37,201 nucleotides of DNA from an uncultured Duncaniella sp. (GTDB lineage: Bacteria; Bacteroidota; Bacteroidia; Bacteroidales; Muribaculaceae), in the NCBI GenBank assembly GCA_910587515.1, contig CAJULW010000007.1:1-37201 (forward strand), written 5' to 3'. How positions within the stretch are numbered: the first letter of the stretch is position 1; each line of letters begins with the position of its first letter. Below are positions 7,547-15,333 of this stretch, piece by piece. The notes beneath the pieces are model-generated. The model did not search any database. It was not told the DNA's origin and was given only the letters and a program-made list of their open reading frames with translations. Position numbers and translations under genes: made by a program.

Positions 7547-9427
7547 ATGAAATTTGATTATGACGTGATTGTCATCGGAGCCGGCCATGCCGGGTGCGAG
7601 GCCGCTCATGCCGCCGCGCGTCTTGGAGTGTCCACTCTTTTGATGACTATTGACATGAACAAGATAGCCCAAATGAGTTGTAATCCCGCAGTGGGTGGGA
7701 TAGCCAAGGGGCAGATTGTCAGGGAGATCGACGCTCTCGGTGGAATGATGGGTATAGTAACCGACGAGAGTGCCATACAGTTTCGCATGTTGAATCGCTC
7801 GAAAGGGCCGGCCGTATGGAGTCCGCGCGCTCAGAGTGACCGCATGGAGTTTTCAAGATTGTGGAGAAATGTTCTTGAAAACACTCCGAATCTTGAAATG
7901 TGGCAGGATTCGGCCAACTCGCTTATTATAGAGAATGGCCGGGTGGCAGGTGTAAAAACGAGTCTCGGTGTGACTTTCAAGGCCGGATGTGTGGTTTTGA
8001 CTGCCGGGACATTTCTTAACGGGTTGATGCATACAGGTCCTGTTAAACTTCCTGGAGGGCGTGTCTCTGAGCCTGCATCTTATGGTCTGACCGAACAGCT
8101 TGTCGGTCTTGGATTCAAAGCCGACCGAATGAAGACCGGAACTCCCGTGCGCATAGACGGGCGTTCGGTGAAATGGGAGCTTACGACTTTGCAGGAGGGA
8201 GACGACGATTTCCATAAATTCAGCTATCTACCGGATATCGGGAGGAAATTGCGTCAACGTCCTTGCCATACGGTCTACACTAATGCCGAGACACATCGCA
8301 TACTGCGCGAGGGGCTTCCTGATTCACCGCTATACAACGGTCAGATCCAAAGTATAGGGCCACGCTATTGTCCGAGCATAGAAACCAAGATTGTTACTTT
8401 CGCTGACAAGGACGAACATCAATTGTTTCTTGAACCGGAGGGGGAGACCACTAATGAATATTATCTTAACGGCTTCTCTTCATCGCTTCCTGTCGACATT
8501 CAGATACGTGCTCTCGAGACTGTCCCTGCTCTTAGCGATGTGCATATCTTCCGTCCTGGTTATGCGATTGAATATGACTTTTTCGATCCCACACAGCTTT
8601 ATCATACGCTTGAGACCAAACTCGTGTCCGGACTTTATTTCGCCGGTCAGGTCAACGGTACCACCGGCTATGAAGAGGCGGCCGGACAAGGATTGGTGGC
8701 TGGTATTAATGCCGCTCTGAAGATAAAAGGCAATGATGCGTTCACTCTGTCGAGGGATGAATCATATATAGGTGTGCTCATTGACGACCTTGTGACCAAG
8801 GGTGTCGATGAACCTTACCGTATGTTCACTTCGCGGGCAGAGTACAGGATTCTTCTTCGCCAGGACGACGCTGACATGCGTCTTACACCGCGAGGCTATT
8901 CTGTCGGACTTGCTTCTGACTACCGATATTCGCAGATGGAAAGCAAACGCGACCAACGTGACTCGCTTATAAAGTTCTGCCGTGAATTCTCTGTCAAATG
9001 CGCTATCATAAACCCTTATCTTGAAAAGATCGGTGAGCAACCATTGAAGCAGGGTGTAAAATTATATGATCTTATTCTGCGGCCAACTCTGAATATTCGT
9101 CTGCTTTCTGAAGGCATAGAATCCTTTGCTCAGTTCATTAAAGATAATATAGAGGAGTCGCGTCGCGACGAGATCATCGAGGCTGCCGAGATATTGATCA
9201 AATATCAAGGCTACATCGAGCGAGAGCGACAGATCGCTGACAAGTTGCGTCGACTCGAGAATCTTAGTTTGAGAGGCCGGATAGACTATTCGAAATTGAC
9301 GAGTCTTTCGACTGAGGCGCGGCAGAAACTTACGCTTATCGACCCTGAGACAATAGCTCAGGCTTCCCGCATACCGGGTATATCTCCGGCTGATGTAAAC
9401 ATCCTTTTGTTGATGTTGGGGAGATAG
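7547..9427 (+). CDS. mnmG: tRNA modification enzyme MnmG (GidA)
   Basis: This 626-residue flavoprotein is MnmG, which with MnmE installs the carboxymethylaminomethyl group on wobble uridine U34 of certain tRNAs. The FAD-binding GAGHAGCEAA is at residues 11-20, followed by the conserved MSCNPAVGGIAKGQ segment, the GTFLNGLMH strand, and the TGYEEAAGQG region that closes the FAD site. The C-terminal helical domain ends in ISPADVNILLLMLGR, typical of the family. Length is normal. It starts 4 bases after ybeY and is followed 7 bases past its stop by a parS-like palindrome. In many bacteria this gene lies near the replication origin. Confidence 0.98.
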   Translation: MKFDYDVIVIGAGHAGCEAAHAAARLGVSTLLMTIDMNKIAQMSCNPAVGGIAKGQIVREIDALGGMMGIVTDESAIQFRMLNRSKGPAVWSPRAQSDRMEFSRLWRNVLENTPNLEMWQDSANSLIIENGRVAGVKTSLGVTFKAGCVVLTAGTFLNGLMHTGPVKLPGGRVSEPASYGLTEQLVGLGFKADRMKTGTPVRIDGRSVKWELTTLQEGDDDFHKFSYLPDIGRKLRQRPCHTVYTNAETHRILREGLPDSPLYNGQIQSIGPRYCPSIETKIVTFADKDEHQLFLEPEGETTNEYYLNGFSSSLPVDIQIRALETVPALSDVHIFRPGYAIEYDFFDPTQLYHTLETKLVSGLYFAGQVNGTTGYEEAAGQGLVAGINAALKIKGNDAFTLSRDESYIGVLIDDLVTKGVDEPYRMFTSRAEYRILLRQDDADMRLTPRGYSVGLASDYRYSQMESKRDQRDSLIKFCREFSVKCAIINPYLEKIGEQPLKQGVKLYDLILRPTLNIRLLSEGIESFAQFIKDNIEESRRDEIIEAAEILIKYQGYIERERQIADKLRRLENLSLRGRIDYSKLTSLSTEARQKLTLIDPETIAQASRIPGISPADVNILLLMLGR

Positions 9428-9434
9428 AAAACGC

Positions 9435-9450
9435 TGTTCCACGTGGAACA
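9435..9450. other. parS-like centromere site
   Basis: TGTTCCACGTGGAACA is a perfect 16-base palindrome lying in the mnmG-apt gap. It equals the ParB-binding parS sequence in its Pseudomonas-type form and differs from the Bacillus form TGTTTCACGTGAAACA at two symmetrical positions. ParB would load here and spread to help chromosome segregation. No parAB genes are in the window, so the assignment rests on sequence identity and on the neighbourhood of mnmG. Confidence 0.8.
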
Positions 9451-9582
9451 ATTCAGGCAAAATTACTGTCATTAACGATCTAAAAAGTGCGATAATGCAA
9501 TTTGAAATTTAGATGTATCCGTTCTGATCGTAAAAATATATCTCTGAAATTAACACTTAAAATTTAATACTTCAATTAAAGT

Positions 9583-10101
9583 ATGGAATATCTCAAGCAA
9601 CGCATCCGTGATGTTTATGACTTCCCGCAGAAGGGAGTTATCTTCCGTGACATTACAACTCTGCTTAAAGACCCGCGTGGGCTTCATATAATAGGATGGG
9701 ATTTATCGCAACTTTATCGCGACAAAGGGGTCACAAAAGTGGTAGGTATAGAATCGCGCGGATTTATCGGAGGTTCTATTCTTGCTTTCGAACTCGGAGC
9801 TGGATTTGTGCCGGTGCGCAAGCCCGGAAAACTTCCCGCCGACACCGTAAGCGCGTCATACGACAAGGAGTATGGTAAAGACACGATAGAGATTCATCGC
9901 GATGCCATAACCCCCGACGATATTGTCGTCATACATGATGATGTCCTTGCTACCGGTGGTACAATGGCCGCAGCCTACGAACTTGTGAAATCTATGAATC
10001 CTAAGAAGATTTATATAAACTTTATCATTGAACTTCTCGCGTTGAATGGTCGTGAGAATCTTCCTGCCGATGCTGAGGTCACGTCACTGATCACATATTG
10101 A
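9583..10101 (+). CDS. apt: Adenine phosphoribosyltransferase
   Basis: This 172-residue protein is adenine phosphoribosyltransferase, salvaging adenine to AMP using PRPP. The PRPP-binding loop reads VVIHDDVLATGGT, and the N-terminal VYDFPQKGVIFRDITTLL and GIESRGFIGG segments are family-typical. Length is standard. It is 35 bases upstream of uvrC on the same strand and probably shares a transcript with it. The 155-base gap to mnmG contains the parS-like site, so apt may have its own promoter, although no clean -7 box was found. Confidence 0.97.
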   Translation: MEYLKQRIRDVYDFPQKGVIFRDITTLLKDPRGLHIIGWDLSQLYRDKGVTKVVGIESRGFIGGSILAFELGAGFVPVRKPGKLPADTVSASYDKEYGKDTIEIHRDAITPDDIVVIHDDVLATGGTMAAAYELVKSMNPKKIYINFIIELLALNGRENLPADAEVTSLITY

Positions 10102-10136
10102 AAATCCTTTTGTAAAGAAAGACTGTTTCAACCTTT

Positions 10137-11945
10137 ATGGCCAAGCACGGCAAATCAGCTTCTCTTACCGAAAAAATATCAATTCTGCCCGACACCCCCG
10201 GAGTCTATATGTATTATGACTCCGAGGGTACGGTCATTTATGTTGGTAAGGCTAAGAATCTCAAACGTCGTGTAAGTTCATATTTCAACCGGACTCATGA
10301 CAGTTTGCGTACTAATTTGCTTGTACGTGCGATTGTCGATATGAGCTATATTGTCGTTCCGACAGAGCAGGACGCGCTCAATCTCGAGGCTTCGATGATC
10401 AAGGAATACCAGCCTCGCTACAACGTATTGCTCAAGGACGACAAATCGTATCCATGGATAGTTGTCACCAATGAGCCATACCCCCGAGTGTTTATGACCC
10501 GGCAGCGCATAAAAGACGGATCAAAATTCTATGGGCCCTATACGGACACGGCTTCGGCTCGTGCCACGCTCGATCTGATCAAGCGGATCTATTGCATACG
10601 TTCGTGCCGTCAGCCAATGTCTCAGGAATGGATACGTGCCGGAAAAGGGAGGCTTTGTCTCGATTATCACCTTAAACGATGCAAGGGTTGTTGTACCGGG
10701 CTTGTTTCGGTTGAAGACTATAACAAGGATATAGAAAAGATACGGGCCATATTGCGCGGTGACACCGGTGAGTTGCTCGCTTATCTTCGGGAAAGCATGG
10801 AGGAACTATCTCTTGAGATGCGTTTTGAGGAAGCGCAGGAACTCAAGGAGAAGTACGATCTGATCAAACGTTATCAGTCAAAGAGCGTCATAGTATCTCA
10901 GTCCATTGAAGATATAGATGTGTTCGGTATTGACGACGATGGCGAAAATGACGTCTACATCAATTATATGCACGTTCGTCGTGGAGCTGTCGTCAGATCT
11001 GTGACACTCGACTTTAGGCGTCGTCTCGACGAATCGCGCGCGCAGCTTCTCGGCTATGCAATGTCAGAGATAGCCGAATCGCTTGGTGTGAAATTCGATG
11101 AGGTTATCGTCGCTGAAGAGCCTGATGTAGAGATGTCAGGTGTCAGATTTATCATACCGCAGCGGGGCGACAAAGCCAAGCTGCTTGAAGTTTCGTGCAG
11201 GAATGCGCGTCAGCATCGTGTCGACAAAATCAAGACGATGGAGAAGCTAAATCCGGAGACCCGAACAGAGCGGATACTACGCAGGATACAGAGTGATTTC
11301 CGTCTTTCGGAATTGCCGTCGCATATTGAGTGTTTTGACAATTCGAATATCCAGGGCACCAATCCGGTCGCTTCGTGTGTGGTGTTCAAAGACGCTAAAC
11401 CGAGCAAGAAAGACTACCGGCATTTCAATATCAAGACCGTGGTCGGTCCAGACGATTTCGCGTCGATGAAAGAGGTACTGACCAGACGCTATACCCGCCT
11501 TGTCAACGAGGGGCAGGAACTTCCGCAGCTTATAGTGGTCGATGGTGGCAAAGGCCAGCTTTCGGCGGCGGTCGAAGCCCTCGACGAGATGGGATTGCGT
11601 GGAAAGATAGCTGTTGTCGGTATTGCCAAGCGGCTTGAGGAGATATATTTTCCGGGCGACAGTATTCCGCTTTATATAGACAAAAACAGTGAGACTTTGC
11701 GTGTGGTCCAGCATCTGCGCGACGAGGCACACCGTTTCGGAATAACACACCACCGCAACCGTCGCAGCAAATCACAGGCTGTTTCAGAACTCGATGGCAT
11801 AAAAGGTGTGGGCGAAAAAACTCGTACCGCACTTCTGACACATTTCAAGAGCGTCAAACGTCTGCGTGAAGCCGATCTTGACGCCATAGCCGAAGTTATC
11901 GGCCCGGCTAAAGCCTCTGTGGTCTATTCGGCACTCCATGATTGA
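10137..11945 (+). CDS. uvrC: Excinuclease ABC subunit C
   Basis: This 602-residue protein is UvrC, the dual-incision nuclease of nucleotide excision repair. Domains in order are the GIY-YIG nuclease (about 15-95, with GVYMYYDSEG and VIYVGKAKN) for the 3' cut, a Cys-rich linker including RCKGCC, the UVR motif near 220-240 (MRFEEAQELKEKYD) for contact with UvrB, the RNase H-like domain beginning CFDNSNIQGTNPVAS for the 5' cut, and a C-terminal helix-hairpin-helix pair (GIKGVGEKTRTALL). All parts are intact and length is normal. It follows apt closely and precedes a holin-like gene. Confidence 0.98.
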   Translation: MAKHGKSASLTEKISILPDTPGVYMYYDSEGTVIYVGKAKNLKRRVSSYFNRTHDSLRTNLLVRAIVDMSYIVVPTEQDALNLEASMIKEYQPRYNVLLKDDKSYPWIVVTNEPYPRVFMTRQRIKDGSKFYGPYTDTASARATLDLIKRIYCIRSCRQPMSQEWIRAGKGRLCLDYHLKRCKGCCTGLVSVEDYNKDIEKIRAILRGDTGELLAYLRESMEELSLEMRFEEAQELKEKYDLIKRYQSKSVIVSQSIEDIDVFGIDDDGENDVYINYMHVRRGAVVRSVTLDFRRRLDESRAQLLGYAMSEIAESLGVKFDEVIVAEEPDVEMSGVRFIIPQRGDKAKLLEVSCRNARQHRVDKIKTMEKLNPETRTERILRRIQSDFRLSELPSHIECFDNSNIQGTNPVASCVVFKDAKPSKKDYRHFNIKTVVGPDDFASMKEVLTRRYTRLVNEGQELPQLIVVDGGKGQLSAAVEALDEMGLRGKIAVVGIAKRLEEIYFPGDSIPLYIDKNSETLRVVQHLRDEAHRFGITHHRNRRSKSQAVSELDGIKGVGEKTRTALLTHFKSVKRLREADLDAIAEVIGPAKASVVYSALHD

Positions 11946-11992
11946 TGGATGGCTTTTTGTATTATCGCATCGAAGACCGCGTTTCCGATAAT

Positions 11993-12001
11993 TAAATTTG
12001 C
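11993..12001 (+). promoter_or_regulatory. Possible -7 box for holin-like gene
   Basis: TAAATTTGC matches TAnnTTTGC and lies 68 bases before the ATG at 12070. No TTTG is found 20 bases upstream, so this is a weak candidate. Confidence 0.35.
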
Positions 12002-12069
12002 AGTTGACGCTTATTGGAGGATGTTACCGACAACCTCTTGACATGTTTAACTGTTAATTTTTTTAAGAA

Positions 12070-12471
12070 ATGCAAATCCATTCTTTGCTCCTGCTGCTGA
12101 TTGTCGAGTATACGGGAGTGTTGCTTGCAGTGATTGCCGATCTTGTCAGCGGCATACGTAAAGCCAAATCTCGCGGAGAGAAATGTACCTCCTGGGGGCT
12201 GAGACGCACTGTCGACAAATTGTCACGTTACTATTTGGTGTTGGTCGCTTTGTCGCTTGTCGACGCGATGACCATAGCCGCTGTGTTGTTTTTGAGAGAT
12301 ATCGCGCTTGATTTCTGTTTTCCGGCCTTTCCTTTTCTGACGACTTTCGGTTCACTGTCGCTTGCTTTGATAGAGGCGAAAAGCATCTGTGAGCGAGCCG
12401 AGACCAAGGGCGATATGCACCATACGGCACGTATGCTCATCGACCTGCTGTCGCGTTTTCATCGTGTGTGA
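12070..12471 (+). CDS. Phage holin-like membrane protein
   Basis: This 133-residue protein resembles the holin_4 family of small membrane proteins. Its first membrane segment runs from about residue 5 to 25 and is followed by the family signature DLVSGIRKAKSRGE and TSWGLRRTVDKLSRY, then two more hydrophobic segments (about 57-77 and 82-98). Such proteins are annotated as holins in phages, but chromosomal Bacteroidetes copies occur without lysin genes and their role is unknown. No endolysin or other phage gene is nearby. It follows uvrC by 124 bases and its last 35 bases overlap the 3' end of the opposite-strand gene. Family match is good; function is open. Confidence 0.75.
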   Translation: MQIHSLLLLLIVEYTGVLLAVIADLVSGIRKAKSRGEKCTSWGLRRTVDKLSRYYLVLVALSLVDAMTIAAVLFLRDIALDFCFPAFPFLTTFGSLSLALIEAKSICERAETKGDMHHTARMLIDLLSRFHRV

Positions 12472-13255
12472 CGCTGTTGCCCCCTCCGTTCGATCTGATT
12501 ATCTCCTCCAGACTCACAGCCGGATTTCTGAACGTAGTCCGGCTGTGCTCTCCGCGGAATCTTATCGCACCTTGGCTGCAATTATGGTAACATGCCGTGC
12601 ACATCAGACAATGGTCGTGCCATACCGGTGAGAGTTTTGTCTTATGGTCATTGCTGAGCATACTGATATTTCGAGTCGGGCATACTTTCACGCACACACC
12701 GCACCCTATGCATTTGTCGGTCTCTACACTGAACTTTCTGGCGACTGTTCTGTCACGTGAAATAAGTTCCTCAAAAAATCCGACTATCTTGTCGAGCCAT
12801 CCCGGCTTTTCGATATTTCTTATCCTCAGACCTATCTCGTCGGATATTGCGTCGAGATTTTCATCTATCTTTTTCTTGCCTGCTTTTCTTATCTGCTTGT
12901 CTACATTGACGACTGAAAAATTATTGTCGATCATTTTTATTGTCCTTATATAGTCGAACTTTATGCCCGACCGCAGACCGGCTTTCGCAAGGAGGCTCGC
13001 GGCCCTTCCGGCTATTTCACCGAAAGTCAGGATTCCGAATATATATGGGGCCTTCAGTCTTGTGTGTCCGATCATTTCTTCTACCGGTTGAGGAAGCCGC
13101 CCGAAATACACTGGAGCCACTATTCCTATGGCTTCGCTGTCGCTTATCTCTGGTTTGTTCTCCCGGAGCACAGACATGACGCTTACCGTCTTTCCGGCCA
13201 TTCGTTTCGCCACACATAGCGAATTGCCTGTGGCCGTAAAATAAATAATAGTCAT
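12437..13255 (-). CDS. EFR1-type flavodoxin/ferredoxin protein
   Basis: This 272-residue protein joins an N-terminal flavodoxin-like domain (IYFTATGNSLCVAKRM, with the phosphate-binding TATGNS loop at about 7-12) to a C-terminal two-cluster ferredoxin domain. The Cys motifs are CIGCGVCVKVCP and CLMCTACYHNC, each fitting a [4Fe-4S] cluster. This is the EFR1 family of anaerobe electron carriers; partners and substrate are not known. The frame continues upstream past 13255, but the ATG there starts the flavodoxin strand, and a promoter box lies 18 bases beyond. Its 3' end overlaps the holin-like gene by 35 bases in convergent orientation, and it is divergent from the MFS gene. Confidence 0.9.
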   Translation of the reverse strand: MTIIYFTATGNSLCVAKRMAGKTVSVMSVLRENKPEISDSEAIGIVAPVYFGRLPQPVEEMIGHTRLKAPYIFGILTFGEIAGRAASLLAKAGLRSGIKFDYIRTIKMIDNNFSVVNVDKQIRKAGKKKIDENLDAISDEIGLRIRNIEKPGWLDKIVGFFEELISRDRTVARKFSVETDKCIGCGVCVKVCPTRNISMLSNDHKTKLSPVWHDHCLMCTACYHNCSQGAIRFRGEHSRTTFRNPAVSLEEIIRSNGGGNSVTHDENATAGR

Positions 13256-13272
13256 CGCTCGTATTTTTACAC

Positions 13273-13281
13273 GCAAAAATA
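13273..13281 (-). promoter_or_regulatory. -7 box for EFR1 gene
   Basis: On the minus strand this reads TATTTTTGC, matching TAnnTTTGC. It lies 18 bases upstream of the start at 13255 and back to back with the exporter promoter. No clear -33 element is seen. Confidence 0.5.
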
Positions 13282-13305
13282 CGCAAAAAATTCTCTGGAA
13301 ACCTC

Positions 13306-13314
13306 TACCTTTGC
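13306..13314 (+). promoter_or_regulatory. -7 box for MFS exporter
   Basis: TACCTTTGC matches TAnnTTTGC perfectly and is 40 bases before the ATG at 13355. With the minus-strand box at 13273-13281 it forms a compact divergent promoter pair. Confidence 0.55.
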
Positions 13315-13354
13315 ACTCATTTTTCACATACGTAAATTTAATTGCTACACGATT

Positions 13355-14536
13355 ATGCGACGCTGGCTTCCGTTGATACTGCTGACTGTGGCGGGTTTCA
13401 CATTCAACACATCCGAACTCACTCCGATAGGACTTCTTAGCGATATCGCTTCCGATTTTGATATCAGTGAAGCGCGGGCCGGACTTCTCATCACCATCTA
13501 CGCCTGGGTGGTCGCTTTGCTCTCGCTCCCGCTCATGCTCTGGTGCGCACGTATGGATTTCCGCAGGCTGTTGTTGTCGATAGTGACACTTTTTTTCGTC
13601 AGCCATATAGCCTCGGTTCTTTCGACCGGATTTTGGACCCTTATGGCATCTCGTATAGGTGTGGCTTGCGCCCATTCTATATTCTGGTCCATAGCTCCAT
13701 CAATGGCCGTGTCCGTTACGGCCGATGGCCGTCGTTCTACGGCTCTAAGCGCGCTTGTTGCCGGTGGTGGAATAGCTCTTGTGGCCGGACTTCCTCTCGG
13801 ACGTATACTCGGTCTTCTTGCCGGTTGGCGTGCCACGCTCGGTGCCTTGGGTTTTCTTTCAGGCCTGGTTCTTGTCGGGCTTATGCGTTATTTCCCTTCT
13901 CTTCCCCGGGAGTCCGGAGACGATGAGTCGCGTCGCGAAATGCTTTCCGACATACTCCATTGCCGGCCATTGCTCATGATCTACTTTATAACCGCTGTAA
14001 TCGTCACCGGCCACTACACAGGCTATAGCTATATAGAACCGTTCATGGACCAGGTGCTCCATATCGGGGCTGAAGCGATCACCCTCACGCTTTGTCTCTT
14101 TGGTGTGGCGGGGCTTCTCGGGAGTTTCGTCATGACGCGTTATTTCCAACGCTATCCCGTGCGCATCATCTCCATTGCCTGCCTTAGTGTTCCCGTTGTG
14201 ATGCTTGCCTTGCTTCCGTGCGCTCTTGTTAGCCCGTGGCTTCTTGCCGGGTTATGCGTCATTTGGGGAATGGCTATCACTGTCTACAATATAGCTTTTC
14301 AGAATGAGATAATCGTCTTGTCTCCATCTCACACAGCTGTGGCCATGAGCATATATTCCGGAATATTCAATCTTGGCATAGGCGGAGGAGCCTTTGTCGG
14401 TGGAATGGTATGCGAACATGGCATGATGGCCGGTATAGGATATGTCGGCGGCGCCATCGCTCTGTCGGCCGCGCTCTATGCCATGTTCCGTTATGTCCCG
14501 CTGCGTTGTCTTCGGGGCAATTTAAATCATCTATAA
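13355..14536 (+). CDS. MFS exporter, SotB-like
   Basis: This 393-residue protein is a major facilitator with about 12 membrane segments, closest in pattern to the SotB/YdeA sugar-efflux transporters of the DHA1 drug-proton antiporter group. Matching stretches include FNTSELTPIGLLSDIA in segment 1, LLITIYAWVVALLSLPLML in segment 2, and SRIGVACAHSIFWSI in segment 4, followed by GLPLGRILG in segment 5. It would sit in the inner membrane and export a small solute with proton exchange; the substrate is not known for this copy. It is divergent from the EFR1 gene and is followed by strong hairpins. Confidence 0.9.
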   Translation: MRRWLPLILLTVAGFTFNTSELTPIGLLSDIASDFDISEARAGLLITIYAWVVALLSLPLMLWCARMDFRRLLLSIVTLFFVSHIASVLSTGFWTLMASRIGVACAHSIFWSIAPSMAVSVTADGRRSTALSALVAGGGIALVAGLPLGRILGLLAGWRATLGALGFLSGLVLVGLMRYFPSLPRESGDDESRREMLSDILHCRPLLMIYFITAVIVTGHYTGYSYIEPFMDQVLHIGAEAITLTLCLFGVAGLLGSFVMTRYFQRYPVRIISIACLSVPVVMLALLPCALVSPWLLAGLCVIWGMAITVYNIAFQNEIIVLSPSHTAVAMSIYSGIFNLGIGGGAFVGGMVCEHGMMAGIGYVGGAIALSAALYAMFRYVPLRCLRGNLNHL

Positions 14537-14622
14537 TAAATAGATGGCTGTGTTGCAGATATCATGAGGCGAATCAAATGGTAGAAACAGCAATGCCGTA
14601 TCACATTAAAAATACTTGAAAT

Positions 14623-14673
14623 AAAAACAGATGGTGCTTCATAGCTATAAATCATGAAACACCATCTGTTTTT
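14623..14673. terminator. Long terminator hairpin after MFS gene
   Basis: AAAAACAGATGGTG and TTCAT on the left arm (14623-14642) pair with ATGAA and CACCATCTGTTTTT on the right (14654-14673), with a single mismatched pair. The A and T tails make it usable in both directions. Confidence 0.8.
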
Positions 14674-14690
14674 ATATTTTCATTCGTAAA

Positions 14691-14727
14691 AAAAAAGGTT
14701 ATAACCCTTTGAGTTATAACCTTTTTT
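14691..14727 (-). terminator. Terminator of tRNA-Pro
   Basis: Bases 14691-14705 pair perfectly with 14713-14727 around a 7-base loop. On the minus strand the stem follows the tRNA 3' end directly and is followed by a T run, giving a classic intrinsic terminator. Confidence 0.8.
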
Positions 14728-14728
14728 G

Positions 14729-14803
14729 TCGGGGTGAAAGGATTCGAACCTTCGACCCCCTGCTCCCAAAGCAGGTGCGCTAACCGGACTGCGCTACGCC
14801 CCG
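14729..14803 (-). tRNA. tRNA-Pro (anticodon UGG)
   Basis: The minus strand folds into a 75-base cloverleaf. The acceptor stem is CGGGGCG paired with CACCCCG (one G-T pair), the D arm is GCGC/GCGC, the anticodon stem is CCTGC/GCAGG with loop TTTGGGA giving anticodon TGG, and the T arm is GAAGG/CCTTT with loop TTCGAAT. CCA is not encoded. A promoter precedes it and a terminator follows, so it is probably transcribed alone. Confidence 0.95.
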
Positions 14804-14820
14804 TAGTCTTTATGACCGCT

Positions 14821-14853
14821 GCAAAGGTAGATATATTTTTTTATTTGTGCAAC
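14821..14853 (-). promoter_or_regulatory. tRNA-Pro promoter
   Basis: On the minus strand a perfect -7 box TACCTTTGC (14821-14829) has GTTG, one base from TTTG, exactly 20 bases upstream at 14850-14853. The box is 17 bases from the tRNA 5' end. Confidence 0.65.
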
Positions 14854-14981
14854 ACCAAATCGCAATTCATATTGTAGTGCGGTGCCATTATTTATCTTAT
14901 CAACCCTTTCTGTGGTCATTTGTGTCTTTATTTTATTCTATTTTTATTAAATGAGTTAAATAAATTTTTATTGTTAATAAA

Positions 14982-15014
14982 TTTAGTTTATATGATTTTT
15001 GTATCTATTTTTGC
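14982..15014 (+). promoter_or_regulatory. Second promoter upstream of fimbrial operon
   Basis: TATTTTTGC at 15006-15014 matches TAnnTTTGC, with TTTA, one base from consensus, exactly 20 bases upstream at 14982-14985. It would start a transcript near 15018, about 190 bases ahead of the stronger promoter at 15195-15227. Confidence 0.5.
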
Positions 15015-15194
15015 ATACACAACGAGTTGCCAGAGAAAGCATCGTTAAACATACATACAGCAACAAGGACGGTTGGCAAATTTACCGGATCGGTTGTCAC
15101 TATGACCAAAACCGGAAGGCTAATATCGTTTTAATAGATGTAATTTGTTTAGAATCAGTAAAATTACCCCTCCATAAAAATATTTCTGGATTGA
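15015..15194 (+). other. Non-coding stretch between two promoters
   Basis: No credible gene is seen; the one open frame lacks any recognisable feature. The stretch can form local stems, including TTGCCA with TGGCAA and a 7-base stem GTAATTT (15140-15146) with AAATTAC (15161-15167). It could be a long 5' leader or a small RNA. There is no clear terminator before the second promoter. Confidence 0.35.
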
Positions 15195-15227
15195 TTTGGA
15201 GAATGCTTGTAAAATCCTTATATTTGC
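15195..15227 (+). promoter_or_regulatory. Main promoter of fimbrial operon
   Basis: TTTG at 15195-15198 is followed after exactly 20 bases by TATATTTGC at 15219-15227, a full match to the Bacteroidetes consensus. It predicts a leader of roughly 100 bases before the ATG at 15334. Confidence 0.75.
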
Positions 15228-15249
15228 AACGTTAATGCTATTTTAGTAG

Positions 15250-15275
15250 GAATGTCATGCTTGAGAGGGGCATTC
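15250..15275 (+). terminator. Leader hairpin, possible attenuator
   Basis: GAATG at 15250-15254 can pair with CATTC at 15271-15275 and is followed directly by a T-rich run. It sits in the leader between the fimbrial promoter and first gene. The stem is short, so attenuation is only a possibility. Confidence 0.35.
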
Positions 15276-15333
15276 TTTTGTTTTATCAAGCCAAATAGAC
15301 ACGGTGGTAAATTTTTAGATTAGGCGTAGATTC

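Noticed and set aside
12749..12764. Second parS-like site
   Set aside because: It contains CACGTG but has three mismatches to the Bacillus-type parS consensus, is not palindromic beyond the core, and lies inside the EFR1 coding region.
14999..15235. 78-residue open frame before the fimbrial operon
   Set aside because: It starts at TTG, runs through the main promoter and shows no domain, so non-coding leader is more likely.
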